Assembly: GCA_031127075.1 (NCBI GenBank)
Contig: JARIFA010000015.1
Location: forward strand, 1-40,124
From: Gemmatimonadota bacterium
GTDB taxonomy: Bacteria > Gemmatimonadota > Gemmatimonadetes > Gemmatimonadales > Gemmatimonadaceae
Reading direction: 5' to 3'
Length of the DNA: 40,124 nt
The notes under the pieces were generated by a model. That model did not search any database and was not told where the DNA came from. It worked only from the letters and a program-made list of their open reading frames with translations. Shown piece by piece: positions 17,298 through 24,832 of the stretch. The translations under genes and the position numbers were made by a program. Position 1 is the first letter of the stretch. Each line of letters begins with the position of its first letter.

Positions 17298-17987
17298 CTA
17301 CGCGTCCGTGATCGCTTTGGTTGACGCCACGCCAAGCCGCGGGAGCACGAACGCCGCCGCCCGCATCCCCACGATGGGGGCCACCCAGTAGACCCAGTGA
17401 TGCGTCCAGTCTCCGGCCATCAACGCCGGTCCAAACGAGCGCGCGGGGTTCATCGAGGCGCCGGTGAGCGGCCCCGCCACCAGCACACAGAGCCCAACCG
17501 TCAACCCAACCGCAAGCGCCGCGAATCCCCGCGGGGTCCGCTCGTCGACCCCCGCCCCGAGCACCGTCGCCATCAGGAGGAAGGAGGCGAGGAACTCGAC
17601 CACGAACCCGCGGACCGGATCGACCGAGAGCGTCGTCATCGCGACCCCGGCCCCGCGGCCGAGGAGCCAGACGGTGAGCGCGCTCCCCACGGTGGCCCCC
17701 ACCAGCTGGGCGATGAGATGTGGCGCTACCTCACGCGACGGCAGCCGCCCCGTCGACCAGAGCGCGAGCGTCACCGCCGGGTTGATCTGCGTGCCGGAGC
17801 TGTGCCCGAAGGCGTAGATGAGGATGGCCACCAGCGAGGCCCAGGTGATGGCGATGCCGACGAGGCCGAGCGCGCCGTCGCGGAGGCCGTCGACCATCAC
17901 CGCGGCGCAGCCGAAGGTGACGAGGACCGCGGTACCGAGACACTCGGCCAGCAAACGCGTCGGAAGGGAGGGAGACGCCATCGTCAT
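17298..17987 (-). CDS. Aquaporin (MIP family) with NIP-like selectivity filter
   Basis: This is a 229-residue, six-helix channel. The two half-helix motifs are intact: NPA at 69-71 (INPAVTLAL) and NPA at 180-182 (MNPARSFGP). Aligned by eye with E. coli AqpZ, the aromatic/Arg filter positions are W49 (helix 2), V168 (helix 5), A177 (loop E) and R183. Water-specific AqpZ has Phe and His in the first two places. W/V/A/R is the combination of plant NIP-I channels that pass glycerol and metalloids, so small uncharged solutes are a likely cargo; this is inference. The ATG at 17987 has GAGG ten bases upstream; ATG 17981 is an alternative. It heads the aquaporin-M20-DUF5916 operon. Confidence 0.92.
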   Translation of the reverse strand: MTMASPSLPTRLLAECLGTAVLVTFGCAAVMVDGLRDGALGLVGIAITWASLVAILIYAFGHSSGTQINPAVTLALWSTGRLPSREVAPHLIAQLVGATVGSALTVWLLGRGAGVAMTTLSVDPVRGFVVEFLASFLLMATVLGAGVDERTPRGFAALAVGLTVGLCVLVAGPLTGASMNPARSFGPALMAGDWTHHWVYWVAPIVGMRAAAFVLPRLGVASTKAITDA

Positions 17988-17989
17988 CT

Positions 17990-18002
17990 CGAGGAAACCT
18001 CG
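17990..18002 (-). promoter_or_regulatory. Hyphenated palindrome over the aquaporin ribosome-binding site
   Basis: CGAGG-AAA-CCTCG is a perfect 5-bp inverted repeat two bases before the aquaporin ATG. In the minus-strand mRNA its first arm carries the only Shine-Dalgarno-like GAGG, so a small hairpin could hide it. It could also be a protein-binding dyad in the 96-bp divergent region shared with the M28 gene. Confidence 0.35.
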
Positions 18003-18083
18003 CGCCGGTGGTGGACGTACGATGGAGGAATCCTGCGCGCCGACGGTATCTTCCGCCAGCACGTTCATCCTCCAGAGGCCGTG

Positions 18084-19772
18084 ATGCCCGTACCGTTCCG
18101 TCGTCCCGTCCCGTTCGTCGTCGCGCTCGTCGCCCTTACCATCGCCGCCGGCACCCCGCTCGGCGGCCCCCTCGGCGCCCAAATTCGCGCCGGCGTGCCC
18201 ACCGCCGCTCCGATGACTCCCGCCGCGCTCCGGACGCGACTCGAGGCCTACACCGCCGACTCGATGCGCGGCCGGCTCACCGGCACGCCGGAGCACCGGA
18301 CGGCGCTCGACTACATCGTGCGTGAACTGACCGCGATGGGGCTCGAGCCCGCCGGCGAGAACGGGACCTTCCTGCAGCGCGTCCCACTCGCGACCCGCAG
18401 CCTCGACACCACGCGATCCACGATCACCGTCGCGGGGGAGGCGCTGAGACCCTTCGCCGACTACCTGCCGCGCGACAACGGCGGGCGCCCGCGCAGCCTC
18501 GATGGAGCGGCCGTCGTCTACGCCGGCCGCTGGGGGACGCCGACGCTCCTTGAGGGGGGCGCGGCCGTCGCCGGTAAGACCGTCGTCATCGGCGTCACCG
18601 AGGAGAACAGCTCGGTCGTCCGGCTCGAGGCGATCCGCCGGTTCTTTCCCGCGGCGGGCATCGTCATCGCGAACTTCGACCTCCTCGACCCGCAGATGAT
18701 CGCGCAGCTCAGCGCGACCGGGATGTCCCTCGACGCGGGGGAGACCGAGGCGGGACCCGAACTCCCCGCCTACCTGCATCTCTCGCGCGCGCACGCGGCC
18801 AAGCTCCTCGGTGTCACCGACCTCGCCACCGCTGCGCCGGGCCTCACGGCTGCGCCGATCCGCGGGAACTTCACCTTCCGGAACGTCCCGGCCGAGAGCT
18901 GGAACGTCGTCGCGAAACTCACCGGCAGCGACCGCGCGCGTCGCGGGCAGTACGTCGCCATCGGGGCGCACAGCGACCACGTCGGCGTCGGCGAGCCGGT
19001 GGACCGCGACTCGCTCCGCGCCTTCAATCTCGAACTGCGCACCAAGCAGCTCGCCAACAAGGGGGAGATCACTCCGGAGATCTTCGCGTCGATCCAGGTG
19101 AACATGGACTCGATCCGACGCCTCCATCCGACGCCACGTCTCGATTCCATCTTCAACGGCGCCGACGACGACGGCTCCGGCTCGATGGGCGTCCTCGAGG
19201 TCGCGCGCGCCTTCGCCACCGCACGGACCAAGCCGAAGCGCTCCCTGCTCTTCGTCTGGCACGCGGGCGAGGAGCTCGGGCTCTTCGGGTCGGAGTGGTA
19301 CACGGATCACCCCACCGTCCCGCGCGACAGCATCGTCGCGAACCTGAACTTCGATATGATCGGCCGCGGCGGACCGGGCGAGGAGCCCGGCGGCGGCCCG
19401 AACTACGCGCAGCTCATCGGCTCACGCCGCCTCTCGACCCAGCTCGGCGACCTCGTCGAGCAGGTGAGCCGCGAACGACGGTACAACTGGGCGTTCGACT
19501 ATCAGTACGATGTGGCCGGGCATCCGGAGCAGTACTACTGCCGGTCGGATCACTATATGTACGCGCGCTACGGCATCCCGATCGTCTTCATGAGCACCGG
19601 CGGCCACGCCGACTACCATCAAGTCACCGATGAGGTCGAGTTCATCGACTTCGCGAAGCTCTCGAAGGTGACGCGCTACGCGCACGATCTCGCGCGGGCG
19701 GTGGCGGATCTCCCGACGCGCCCGGTGGTGGACAAGCCGAAGCCCGATCCGCGGGGGCAGTGCGTGCAGTGA
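18084..19772 (+). CDS. Exported M28-family aminopeptidase with PA domain
   Basis: This is a 562-residue peptidase with a signal peptide (FVVALVALTIAAG). Residues about 110-270 form an inserted protease-associated domain (LDGAAVVYAGRWG, AGKTVVIGVTEE). The M28 di-zinc residues follow: AHSDHVG near 295, GADDDGSGSMG near 360, the Glu pair in HAGEELGLFGSEWY near 395, NFDMIGRGG near 424 and the last His in GGHADYHQVTDE near 508. M28 enzymes remove N-terminal amino acids from peptides. The ATG at 18084 opens the signal peptide; the frame is open upstream, but there it is antisense to the aquaporin gene. It is divergent from the aquaporin/M20 operon with a 96-bp shared control region. Confidence 0.95.
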   Translation: MPVPFRRPVPFVVALVALTIAAGTPLGGPLGAQIRAGVPTAAPMTPAALRTRLEAYTADSMRGRLTGTPEHRTALDYIVRELTAMGLEPAGENGTFLQRVPLATRSLDTTRSTITVAGEALRPFADYLPRDNGGRPRSLDGAAVVYAGRWGTPTLLEGGAAVAGKTVVIGVTEENSSVVRLEAIRRFFPAAGIVIANFDLLDPQMIAQLSATGMSLDAGETEAGPELPAYLHLSRAHAAKLLGVTDLATAAPGLTAAPIRGNFTFRNVPAESWNVVAKLTGSDRARRGQYVAIGAHSDHVGVGEPVDRDSLRAFNLELRTKQLANKGEITPEIFASIQVNMDSIRRLHPTPRLDSIFNGADDDGSGSMGVLEVARAFATARTKPKRSLLFVWHAGEELGLFGSEWYTDHPTVPRDSIVANLNFDMIGRGGPGEEPGGGPNYAQLIGSRRLSTQLGDLVEQVSRERRYNWAFDYQYDVAGHPEQYYCRSDHYMYARYGIPIVFMSTGGHADYHQVTDEVEFIDFAKLSKVTRYAHDLARAVADLPTRPVVDKPKPDPRGQCVQ

Positions 19773-19778
19773 GGTCGG

Positions 19779-19816
19779 CACCGAGGGCGCGGCGCGGAGA
19801 CGCCACGCCCTCGGTG
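19779..19816. terminator. Bidirectional hairpin between convergent genes
   Basis: CACCGAGGGCG (19779-19789) pairs with CGCCCTCGGTG (19806-19816). An inner GGCG/CGCC pair extends the stem after one mismatch, leaving a six-base loop. It starts six bases after the M28 stop and ends eight bases from the stop of the opposing gene. Neither side has a T tract. Confidence 0.8.
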
Positions 19817-19823
19817 ATCTGTC

Positions 19824-21710
19824 TCACCCCGTGGCGTCCAGCCGCTGCGTCGTCGCGATCAGTCGCTCGCTCAGGGTCCGCAGCAGGCCGAGCGCGAGCC
19901 GGTGATGCTGTGTGAGGAGGTCCAGGAGGACCTCCGCCGGCAGGACGAGACAGCGTCCATCTGAACAGGCGACGCAATCCGCGGTGGCGGGCGTGGCGTT
20001 CAGCGTCGAGAGCTCACCGATGGCATCGTGCGCCCCGAGCGTCGCGACGACCGTGGAGCGATCCCCCTGTCGCCGACGCACCTCCACCGTGCCGTCCACG
20101 ATGAACCGGATCCCGTCACTCGGCTCCCCTTCGGTCACCACCCGGCTGCCCGCGACGAACACTTCCTCCCGCATCCGCTCGGCGACGTGCAGCAGGACCG
20201 AAGGATCGATCTCGAGGAAGACCTGGGTCTCCTTGAGGAAGAGGACGCGATCGATGAGCACCGTCATGGAGGGATCCAGAGAAGGGAGGAGGCCGATCTC
20301 ACCGGCGCGGTGGGTCGCGAGCAGGCGGATCCACCGGTCATCGTGCCGCCGAAGCCGGGTCACCAATACATCGGTCGAAGGGATTTGCGCCGCGCGCATC
20401 GTGGTCCGGTCGCCGAGCGCGGCGCGCCAGGGCCCCAGCCGACGGAGGTCCTGCTCGAGTGCGGCGTGAAGCGGGTCGTGCGCGGTGATGACGTCAGGGG
20501 TGGCGAGCGCGGCGCGGGCGAGCGCTTCGCGCCGGCGCCACCGTCGGCGCACCGGATCGACCGGCCACCGCCGGAGCTCGGGGCGCGATTGCGCCGTCCG
20601 ATGCAGCACGAATTGCTCCAGCACCCGCTCCCGGCGATCGTCACGACCACCGAGGAAGTGGCGGAGCGCCTCGCGCCCGCGTGGTGGCGCGTGGCGGGCG
20701 ACGTGCACCGCCAGCGCCGTCGCCGGCACGATCGCCTCCGCCTCGCACCACTGACGGATCGTCGGGAGGAGATCCGCCCCCGCCGTCGCGAGTTGACGCA
20801 TCGCGAGATCCGCGATGGCCGGGTCCCGCGCCGCCATCGCGAGGATGGTCGCGGTCGTGGTCGGCGTGATCGTGCGGCCCCGATCGCGCCAGCCCTGCAG
20901 GGCGCGCCGCATCCGCATCGGACGGCCGCTGAGCAGGTCGATGCCGCGGCCGATCGCCGTCGCATTCGCGTCGATTAGGTGTTCGACGGCGAGCCGCTCG
21001 GCGTCATCACGCGCGTGGAGCAGTAGCGCCGTCTGGAGCCACGAGGACTCGCGCGCGTGGAGGAGGATGCGCTCCCCCATCGCCATCGTCACGCGTCGCG
21101 CGAGCCGGTTCCCGAAGTAGAACACCGGATGGAACGCGGACAGCACGGTATCCTGGATGCATGGGAGGCTCTCCCACGCCACCTGATTGATGCGCAGAAA
21201 GTCCCGATAGCGGACGATGGGCACCCCAGCCTGGCTCGCACGGAGTGCGCTCAAGGCACCGCCTTGGTCGAGGTCACCCGCGGCACGGCAGGCGCCCAGC
21301 GTGACGAAGGCGAGGTCGTAGTTGATGTGCGCATTCATCCCGAGCAGCATGGCCTGCAGGACCGAGGCGCGGCCGGACTCGCTCTCGGCGAAGGCCAGCT
21401 GCCACGCGCCACACTGCGTCGGATCGCGGCGCGCCCACCGGGCGCACTGTTCCAGGTAGACCTCGACGAATCGACAGCACATATCGATCGCCCAGGCGGA
21501 ATCTTCGAACTGCCCGGCGTGTACCCCGGCTCGCACCTCGCGCGAGAAGGTGAGGTAGGTCAGCTGGAAGACCGCCCGCCGGTCGCCGGACGCCTGCATC
21601 GCCGCCAGGTCCCGCGCCATCGTTGCGATGAGCGCGTCGAACACCGCAAGGCGGTAGCCGCCGTCCGGGGGGGCCTGTTGTCCGATGAGTGGCACGGCGG
21701 TCGTCGACAC
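19824..21710 (-). CDS. DUF5995 - helical repeat - cyclic-nucleotide-binding-domain fusion
   Basis: This is a 628-residue soluble protein with three parts. Residues 20-200 match DUF5995 (YLTFSREVRAGV, the hallmark GMNAHINYDL at 124-133, FLRINQVAWE). Residues 210-490 are helical and Arg/Ala-rich, resembling HEAT repeats. Residues about 495-610 are a Crp-like cNMP-binding barrel (FVAGSRVVTEGEPSDGIRFIVDGTVEVR) followed by a helix. In the phosphate-binding cassette GELSTLNATPATAD, the Arg that normally contacts the cyclic phosphate is absent. There is no DNA-binding domain and no membrane segment. Cyclic-nucleotide binding is doubtful and the function unknown. The gene converges on the M28 gene. 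The ATG at 21710 is the natural start; its upstream gap to the peroxidase stop is 71 bases. Confidence 0.82.
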   Translation of the reverse strand: MSTTAVPLIGQQAPPDGGYRLAVFDALIATMARDLAAMQASGDRRAVFQLTYLTFSREVRAGVHAGQFEDSAWAIDMCCRFVEVYLEQCARWARRDPTQCGAWQLAFAESESGRASVLQAMLLGMNAHINYDLAFVTLGACRAAGDLDQGGALSALRASQAGVPIVRYRDFLRINQVAWESLPCIQDTVLSAFHPVFYFGNRLARRVTMAMGERILLHARESSWLQTALLLHARDDAERLAVEHLIDANATAIGRGIDLLSGRPMRMRRALQGWRDRGRTITPTTTATILAMAARDPAIADLAMRQLATAGADLLPTIRQWCEAEAIVPATALAVHVARHAPPRGREALRHFLGGRDDRRERVLEQFVLHRTAQSRPELRRWPVDPVRRRWRRREALARAALATPDVITAHDPLHAALEQDLRRLGPWRAALGDRTTMRAAQIPSTDVLVTRLRRHDDRWIRLLATHRAGEIGLLPSLDPSMTVLIDRVLFLKETQVFLEIDPSVLLHVAERMREEVFVAGSRVVTEGEPSDGIRFIVDGTVEVRRRQGDRSTVVATLGAHDAIGELSTLNATPATADCVACSDGRCLVLPAEVLLDLLTQHHRLALGLLRTLSERLIATTQRLDATG

Positions 21711-21781
21711 CGCAGAAGTATCTCGTCCAAGGGACGGGGGGGGCTAGTCCGGCGACGACCGTGCTGCCGCCACCGGGCCGC

Positions 21782-22996
21782 CTACCGCCGGAACGGATCG
21801 CTGAAGCGCACGTCCGCCGCGAGGGCGTCGTCATTCAGCGTCCGCAGGAACGCCACCAGCCCCGCCTTCTCCGCCCCCGTGAGGTTGAGACGGCGCGGGA
21901 TCCCGCTCGGCGGACCGCCCGGCACGAGCGGCGGGACCATCAGACGTGGGTCGAGTGCCGGACCGGCCTGCACCCCGCTGTCGTAGAACTCCACGACCTG
22001 CTCGAGGCTCGTAAAGCGGCCATCGTGCATGAAGCGGCTGCCGCGCGCCACGTGCTTCAGGGACGGCGACCGGAAGATCCGCGTCTCCCCTTCATCAAGG
22101 CCGTTGCTGCGAGAGGCCCCGCTGAGCGAGAATGAGGGCGGAGTGTGGCACGCCGCACAGCCGCTTCCCTGGAAGACCTGCTTCCCGAGCTGCTCCTCCG
22201 CCGTGAAGCCCGGGAACGGCCCGTTGATCGACGCCGCCGGATTCGCCGGGTTGAACACCTGCGCCGCGGCCACATCCCACCGGCTCCGCGTCGAGATGAT
22301 CGCACGCACGTACTGCGCGAGCGCCCGCTGCACCCGGTCGGCGGTGATCATCGAATCTCCGAATGCGAGCCGGACGAGCGGCGGATAGTACGGGAGCCCA
22401 GCGAGGCGTGTCAGCGCCGCCGTGAGACCGCCATGCGCCGCATCAAACCCCATCTCCCCTGAATCCTGGATCGGCTGCGTCGTCTGCGCCTCGAGCGTCG
22501 GAGCGCGCTTGTCCCAGAACGTCCGACCGTCCTGGTTGAATCGCCCGTTCACCAGGCGCATCGAGTGCGCTGTCGTCAGGGCTCCCTCGAAGCCACGGCT
22601 GAACCGCGCCGTATCCCCGAAGGCGGTGGCACTCGCATGGCAGCTCGCACAGGAGACGGTTCCCGTGCGGCTGAGCTGTCGCTCATAGAAGAGCACGCGA
22701 CCGAGCGTCACCCCAGCGTCCGTGATCGGGGCGCCGATCGTACGATCCTCGCGGGCCAAGATGTTCGCGTCGTAGAACGCCGGCAGCGGATCGCGGACGT
22801 ATGAGGGGAGCGCGTCGGGGTCGATCAGTAGCGCCGCCCGGATGGCCGCCTTGTCATCCGCCGCGTCGTCCGCCGTGGGGTCGGTCGCCGAGTCGCTGCA
22901 GGCGAGAAGGAGGAGGGCGAGGAGTGGGAGGCCTGATCGGCGAACCGCAATCACTCCCGTCCGGGAGCCGATGAACGTCCATAGACGATTTTTCAT
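21782..22996 (-). CDS. Di-haem cytochrome c peroxidase / MauG-family lipoprotein
   Basis: This is a 404-residue protein with a lipoprotein signal (LLALLLLACSDS, lipidation at C33). It has two haem-c attachment sites, CASCH at 116-120 and CAACH at 280-284, in the usual arrangement of bacterial di-haem peroxidases, and the family phrases LGRVLFYERQLSRTGTVSC, FNQDGRTFWDKRAPTLE and FMHDGRFTSLEQVVEFYDSG. It would reduce hydrogen peroxide with electrons from small cytochromes, or act as a MauG-like oxidase, at the periplasmic face. The ATG at 22996 has no ribosome site and overlaps an AT-rich TTATAT promoter-like stretch; a GTG at 22954 just before the signal core is a realistic alternative. It is divergent from mscL. 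Confidence 0.94.
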   Translation of the reverse strand: MKNRLWTFIGSRTGVIAVRRSGLPLLALLLLACSDSATDPTADDAADDKAAIRAALLIDPDALPSYVRDPLPAFYDANILAREDRTIGAPITDAGVTLGRVLFYERQLSRTGTVSCASCHASATAFGDTARFSRGFEGALTTAHSMRLVNGRFNQDGRTFWDKRAPTLEAQTTQPIQDSGEMGFDAAHGGLTAALTRLAGLPYYPPLVRLAFGDSMITADRVQRALAQYVRAIISTRSRWDVAAAQVFNPANPAASINGPFPGFTAEEQLGKQVFQGSGCAACHTPPSFSLSGASRSNGLDEGETRIFRSPSLKHVARGSRFMHDGRFTSLEQVVEFYDSGVQAGPALDPRLMVPPLVPGGPPSGIPRRLNLTGAEKAGLVAFLRTLNDDALAADVRFSDPFRR

Positions 22997-23128
22997 ATAA
23001 ATGAGACCGCCCCGCGCCAGCGGAAGTCACATCGTTACGGGCCGAGGGGCATCGCGTCGCGAGCGAGCGCCTCGCGGGTTACACTCCCGTGGCGTCAGCC
23101 CACCCCCACCTCCCCGGAGACCTCGTCC

Positions 23129-23428
23129 ATGATGAAGGAATTCGTCGGCTTTCTGAAGCAGTACGGCGTCATCGGCCTTGCCATCGCGGTGATTATCGGC
23201 GGCAAGTTCAATGAGCTGCTCAAGTCCGTCGTCGATGGACTCCTGATGCCAATCGTCGGGGCCCTCACCCCGAGCGGGGACTGGCGTCAGCTCGCCGTGG
23301 CGATCGGCCCGGTGAATATCCAGGTCGGGCTCATCTTGGGATCGATGGTGGACTTCATCATCGTCGCCGGCGTGGTGTTCGTCATCGCGAAGAAGGTGCT
23401 CCGCGAGGAGGAGGTCGCGAAGCGCTGA
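23129..23428 (+). CDS. mscL: Short MscL-family mechanosensitive channel
   Basis: This 99-residue protein has two helices. The first is the conserved MscL pore segment (GVIGLAIAVIIGGKFNELL, then VVDGLLMPIVGAL). A loop of about 20 residues follows, then a second helix (IVAGVVFVIAKKVL) and a short charged tail, LREEEVAKR. MscL opens under hypo-osmotic membrane tension to release solutes. E. coli MscL has 136 residues; this one lacks most of the periplasmic loop and the whole C-terminal cytoplasmic helix bundle. GGAG lies about ten bases upstream of ATG 23129 (an adjacent ATG at 23132 is equally possible). It is followed by a 260-base AT-rich gap. Confidence 0.88.
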   Translation: MMKEFVGFLKQYGVIGLAIAVIIGGKFNELLKSVVDGLLMPIVGALTPSGDWRQLAVAIGPVNIQVGLILGSMVDFIIVAGVVFVIAKKVLREEEVAKR

Positions 23429-23441
23429 GGGACATCAAAGA

Positions 23442-23551
23442 CCTGTAGGTATACGCGCTTTCACGTGCGGGATATTGTAGGAAAAAATCCTATGACAGTG
23501 GCTATTAATCCAAGTCCTGTAAGGAATTACTATATTTTCCTGTAAGGGAAT
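23442..23551 (+). promoter_or_regulatory. AT-rich control region with repeated CCTGTA(A)GG elements and TACTAT -10 box
   Basis: In this GC-rich window the stretch 23429-23600 is strikingly AT-rich. It holds CCTGTAGG at 23442-23449, CCTGTAAGG at 23516-23524 and CCTGTAAGG at 23539-23547. The last two sit in near-identical 13-14-mers starting 23 bases apart. TACTAT (23528-23533) lies exactly between them, 17 bases after TTAATC (23505-23510). TAGGA-AAAAA-TCCTA (23477-23491) is an inverted repeat. This looks like a regulated promoter for the LuxR-type gene at 23689, with operators covering the -10 and start region. It is inferred from sequence pattern only. Confidence 0.6.
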
Positions 23552-23688
23552 CCGTACAGATTACGATTGGTGTGGCTTCCCCCACACGGTGCAGAAGAAA
23601 ATATTGCGTGCACTCCCCCCGCTGCCGCTGACGTCGCCGTGCCAAACTCGGCGACGCGCTGTCACGCCGGAGCTCAGGGAGCCGCCCA

Positions 23689-24342
23689 ATGAGAGACCCG
23701 AACGAACTCACCATCTCGACCTGCATCGCGCTCGCCCGCCCCGAGCTGCGATTCCTCGTGCTGCAGGTCCTGCGACGGATGGAGTTCGTGCAGATCCGGA
23801 CGATCTTCAACTCGCCCGATGAACTCCTCGCGATGCGGCCGGTACCCTGCGGCTGCAAGGTGATGATCATCGGGATGGAAGAGCACGAACACCTCCGTGG
23901 CGCCGGCTTCTGGAAGCACTCCTCACACGGAAAGCGGATCGTCATCGCGGGCAGTGCGAGTTACGGCGCGCAACAGCTCTGCGAGACCGTGGCCTCCGGG
24001 TGCGCGATCCTCGCGCTCGCGCGCATCGATCACGAGCTCCCGTTAGCGATCACGGCCGCGATAGCGGGCGTCCACGTCCTCTCAGAACACCTGCGGCCCG
24101 ATGAGGCGACGGCGATGCCAAGCGCCCTGCTGCCGGCAGGGACGCCGAGTGGACGCGAGGCGGAAGTGCTGGGACTCGTCGCGAAGGGGTTCGGAAACCG
24201 CGAGATCGCCGAACACCTCGGCATCTCGACGAAGACGGTCGAGACGTACAAGCATCGGCTCAAACTGCGCTTCGGACTGCAGGGCCGTCGCGATTTCGTG
24301 CGGCTCGCGATGCAGATGCAGGCCACGCCGGCACAGCCGTAG
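23689..24342 (+). CDS. LuxR/NarL-type transcription regulator with degenerate receiver domain
   Basis: This is a 217-residue protein. Residues 152-208 are a LuxR-type helix-turn-helix (SGREAEVLGLVAKGFGNREI, AEHLGISTKTVETYKHRL). The N-terminal 130 residues keep a receiver-like alternating pattern, but the acidic pocket is absent. The phospho-Asp position reads MIIGMEE, the Thr/Ser strand VIAGSAS, and the expected Lys region AILALAR. It therefore should not accept phosphate in the usual way and may respond to a ligand or a partner. A GGGAG site lies in front of the ATG. The upstream AT-rich region with paired repeats suggests autoregulation. It converges on the DUF606 gene with 13 bases between stops. 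Confidence 0.88.
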   Translation: MRDPNELTISTCIALARPELRFLVLQVLRRMEFVQIRTIFNSPDELLAMRPVPCGCKVMIIGMEEHEHLRGAGFWKHSSHGKRIVIAGSASYGAQQLCETVASGCAILALARIDHELPLAITAAIAGVHVLSEHLRPDEATAMPSALLPAGTPSGREAEVLGLVAKGFGNREIAEHLGISTKTVETYKHRLKLRFGLQGRRDFVRLAMQMQATPAQP

Positions 24343-24355
24343 CGCGTCGGCGCGG

Positions 24356-24802
24356 TCAGCTCCGGCGCACCAACACCGCGCCGACGATCACCAGCAGCAC
24401 GCCCACCAGACGGCCCGCACTCACGGCGCGCTGCGCGACCCCCAGTGCGCCCAGGTGGTCAATCACGATCGCCGCGAGGAGCTGACTCGCGACGCCGAGT
24501 GTGAGCATCGTGGCGACGCCGATCCGCGGCGCCACATAGGCGGCCGACGCAACGAAGAACGCGCCGCAGAAGCCCCCGAACCACGCCCACCAGGGGAGGG
24601 CGCGCACCGCGGCCATATTCGGCGCCACTCGCAGCATCGCCGCGACCCCCCCAAGGGCGGCCGCGCCCACGAGGAACGAGACGAGGGCCGCGTTCACCGG
24701 GGATCCCACAGCGCGCCCGAGCGTCGTGTTGAGCGGCGCTTGGATGGAGAGCAGGGCACCGCCGACGAGGACGAGCAGGATCGCAATCGACTGGACGGGC
24801 AT
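24356..24802 (-). CDS. DMT-superfamily inner-membrane protein, DUF606 (YdcZ-like)
   Basis: This 148-residue protein from ATG 24802 has four to five membrane helices: AILLVLVGGALLSIQAPLN, VSFLVGAAALGGVAAML, FGGFCGAFFVASAAYV, LTLGVASQLLAAIVID and LVGVLLVIVGAVLV. The pattern and length match DUF606 half-size drug/metabolite transporters, which usually act as pairs; no second copy is next to it, so it may form homodimers. Substrate unknown. A GTG at 24832 in frame directly abuts the stop of the polysaccharide deacetylase (TAGGTG) and would add ten residues; neither start has a clear ribosome site, and the ATG was preferred because the first helix begins there. It lies in an operon with the deacetylase. 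Confidence 0.85.
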   Translation of the reverse strand: MPVQSIAILLVLVGGALLSIQAPLNTTLGRAVGSPVNAALVSFLVGAAALGGVAAMLRVAPNMAAVRALPWWAWFGGFCGAFFVASAAYVAPRIGVATMLTLGVASQLLAAIVIDHLGALGVAQRAVSAGRLVGVLLVIVGAVLVRRS

Positions 24803-24832
24803 CACGGGCTCGCTGGGAGGGGGGGAGATCAC

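Noticed and set aside
17397-18083. N-terminal extension of the M28 peptidase by 229 codons
   Set aside because: The extension is Arg/Gly-rich, antisense to the aquaporin gene, and would bury a good signal peptide.
22993-23003. TTATAT as the -10 box of the cytochrome c peroxidase gene
   Set aside because: It overlaps the annotated ATG and no -35 hexamer lies at a proper distance; kept only as a reason to doubt the start.
23590-23613. GTGCA...TGCAC inverted repeat as a lux-type box before the LuxR-type gene
   Set aside because: The arms are only five bases, the spacer is 14-15 bases and no LuxI-like gene is present.
24343-24355. Terminator between the LuxR-type and DUF606 genes
   Set aside because: The 13-base gap and its flanks contain no convincing inverted repeat.
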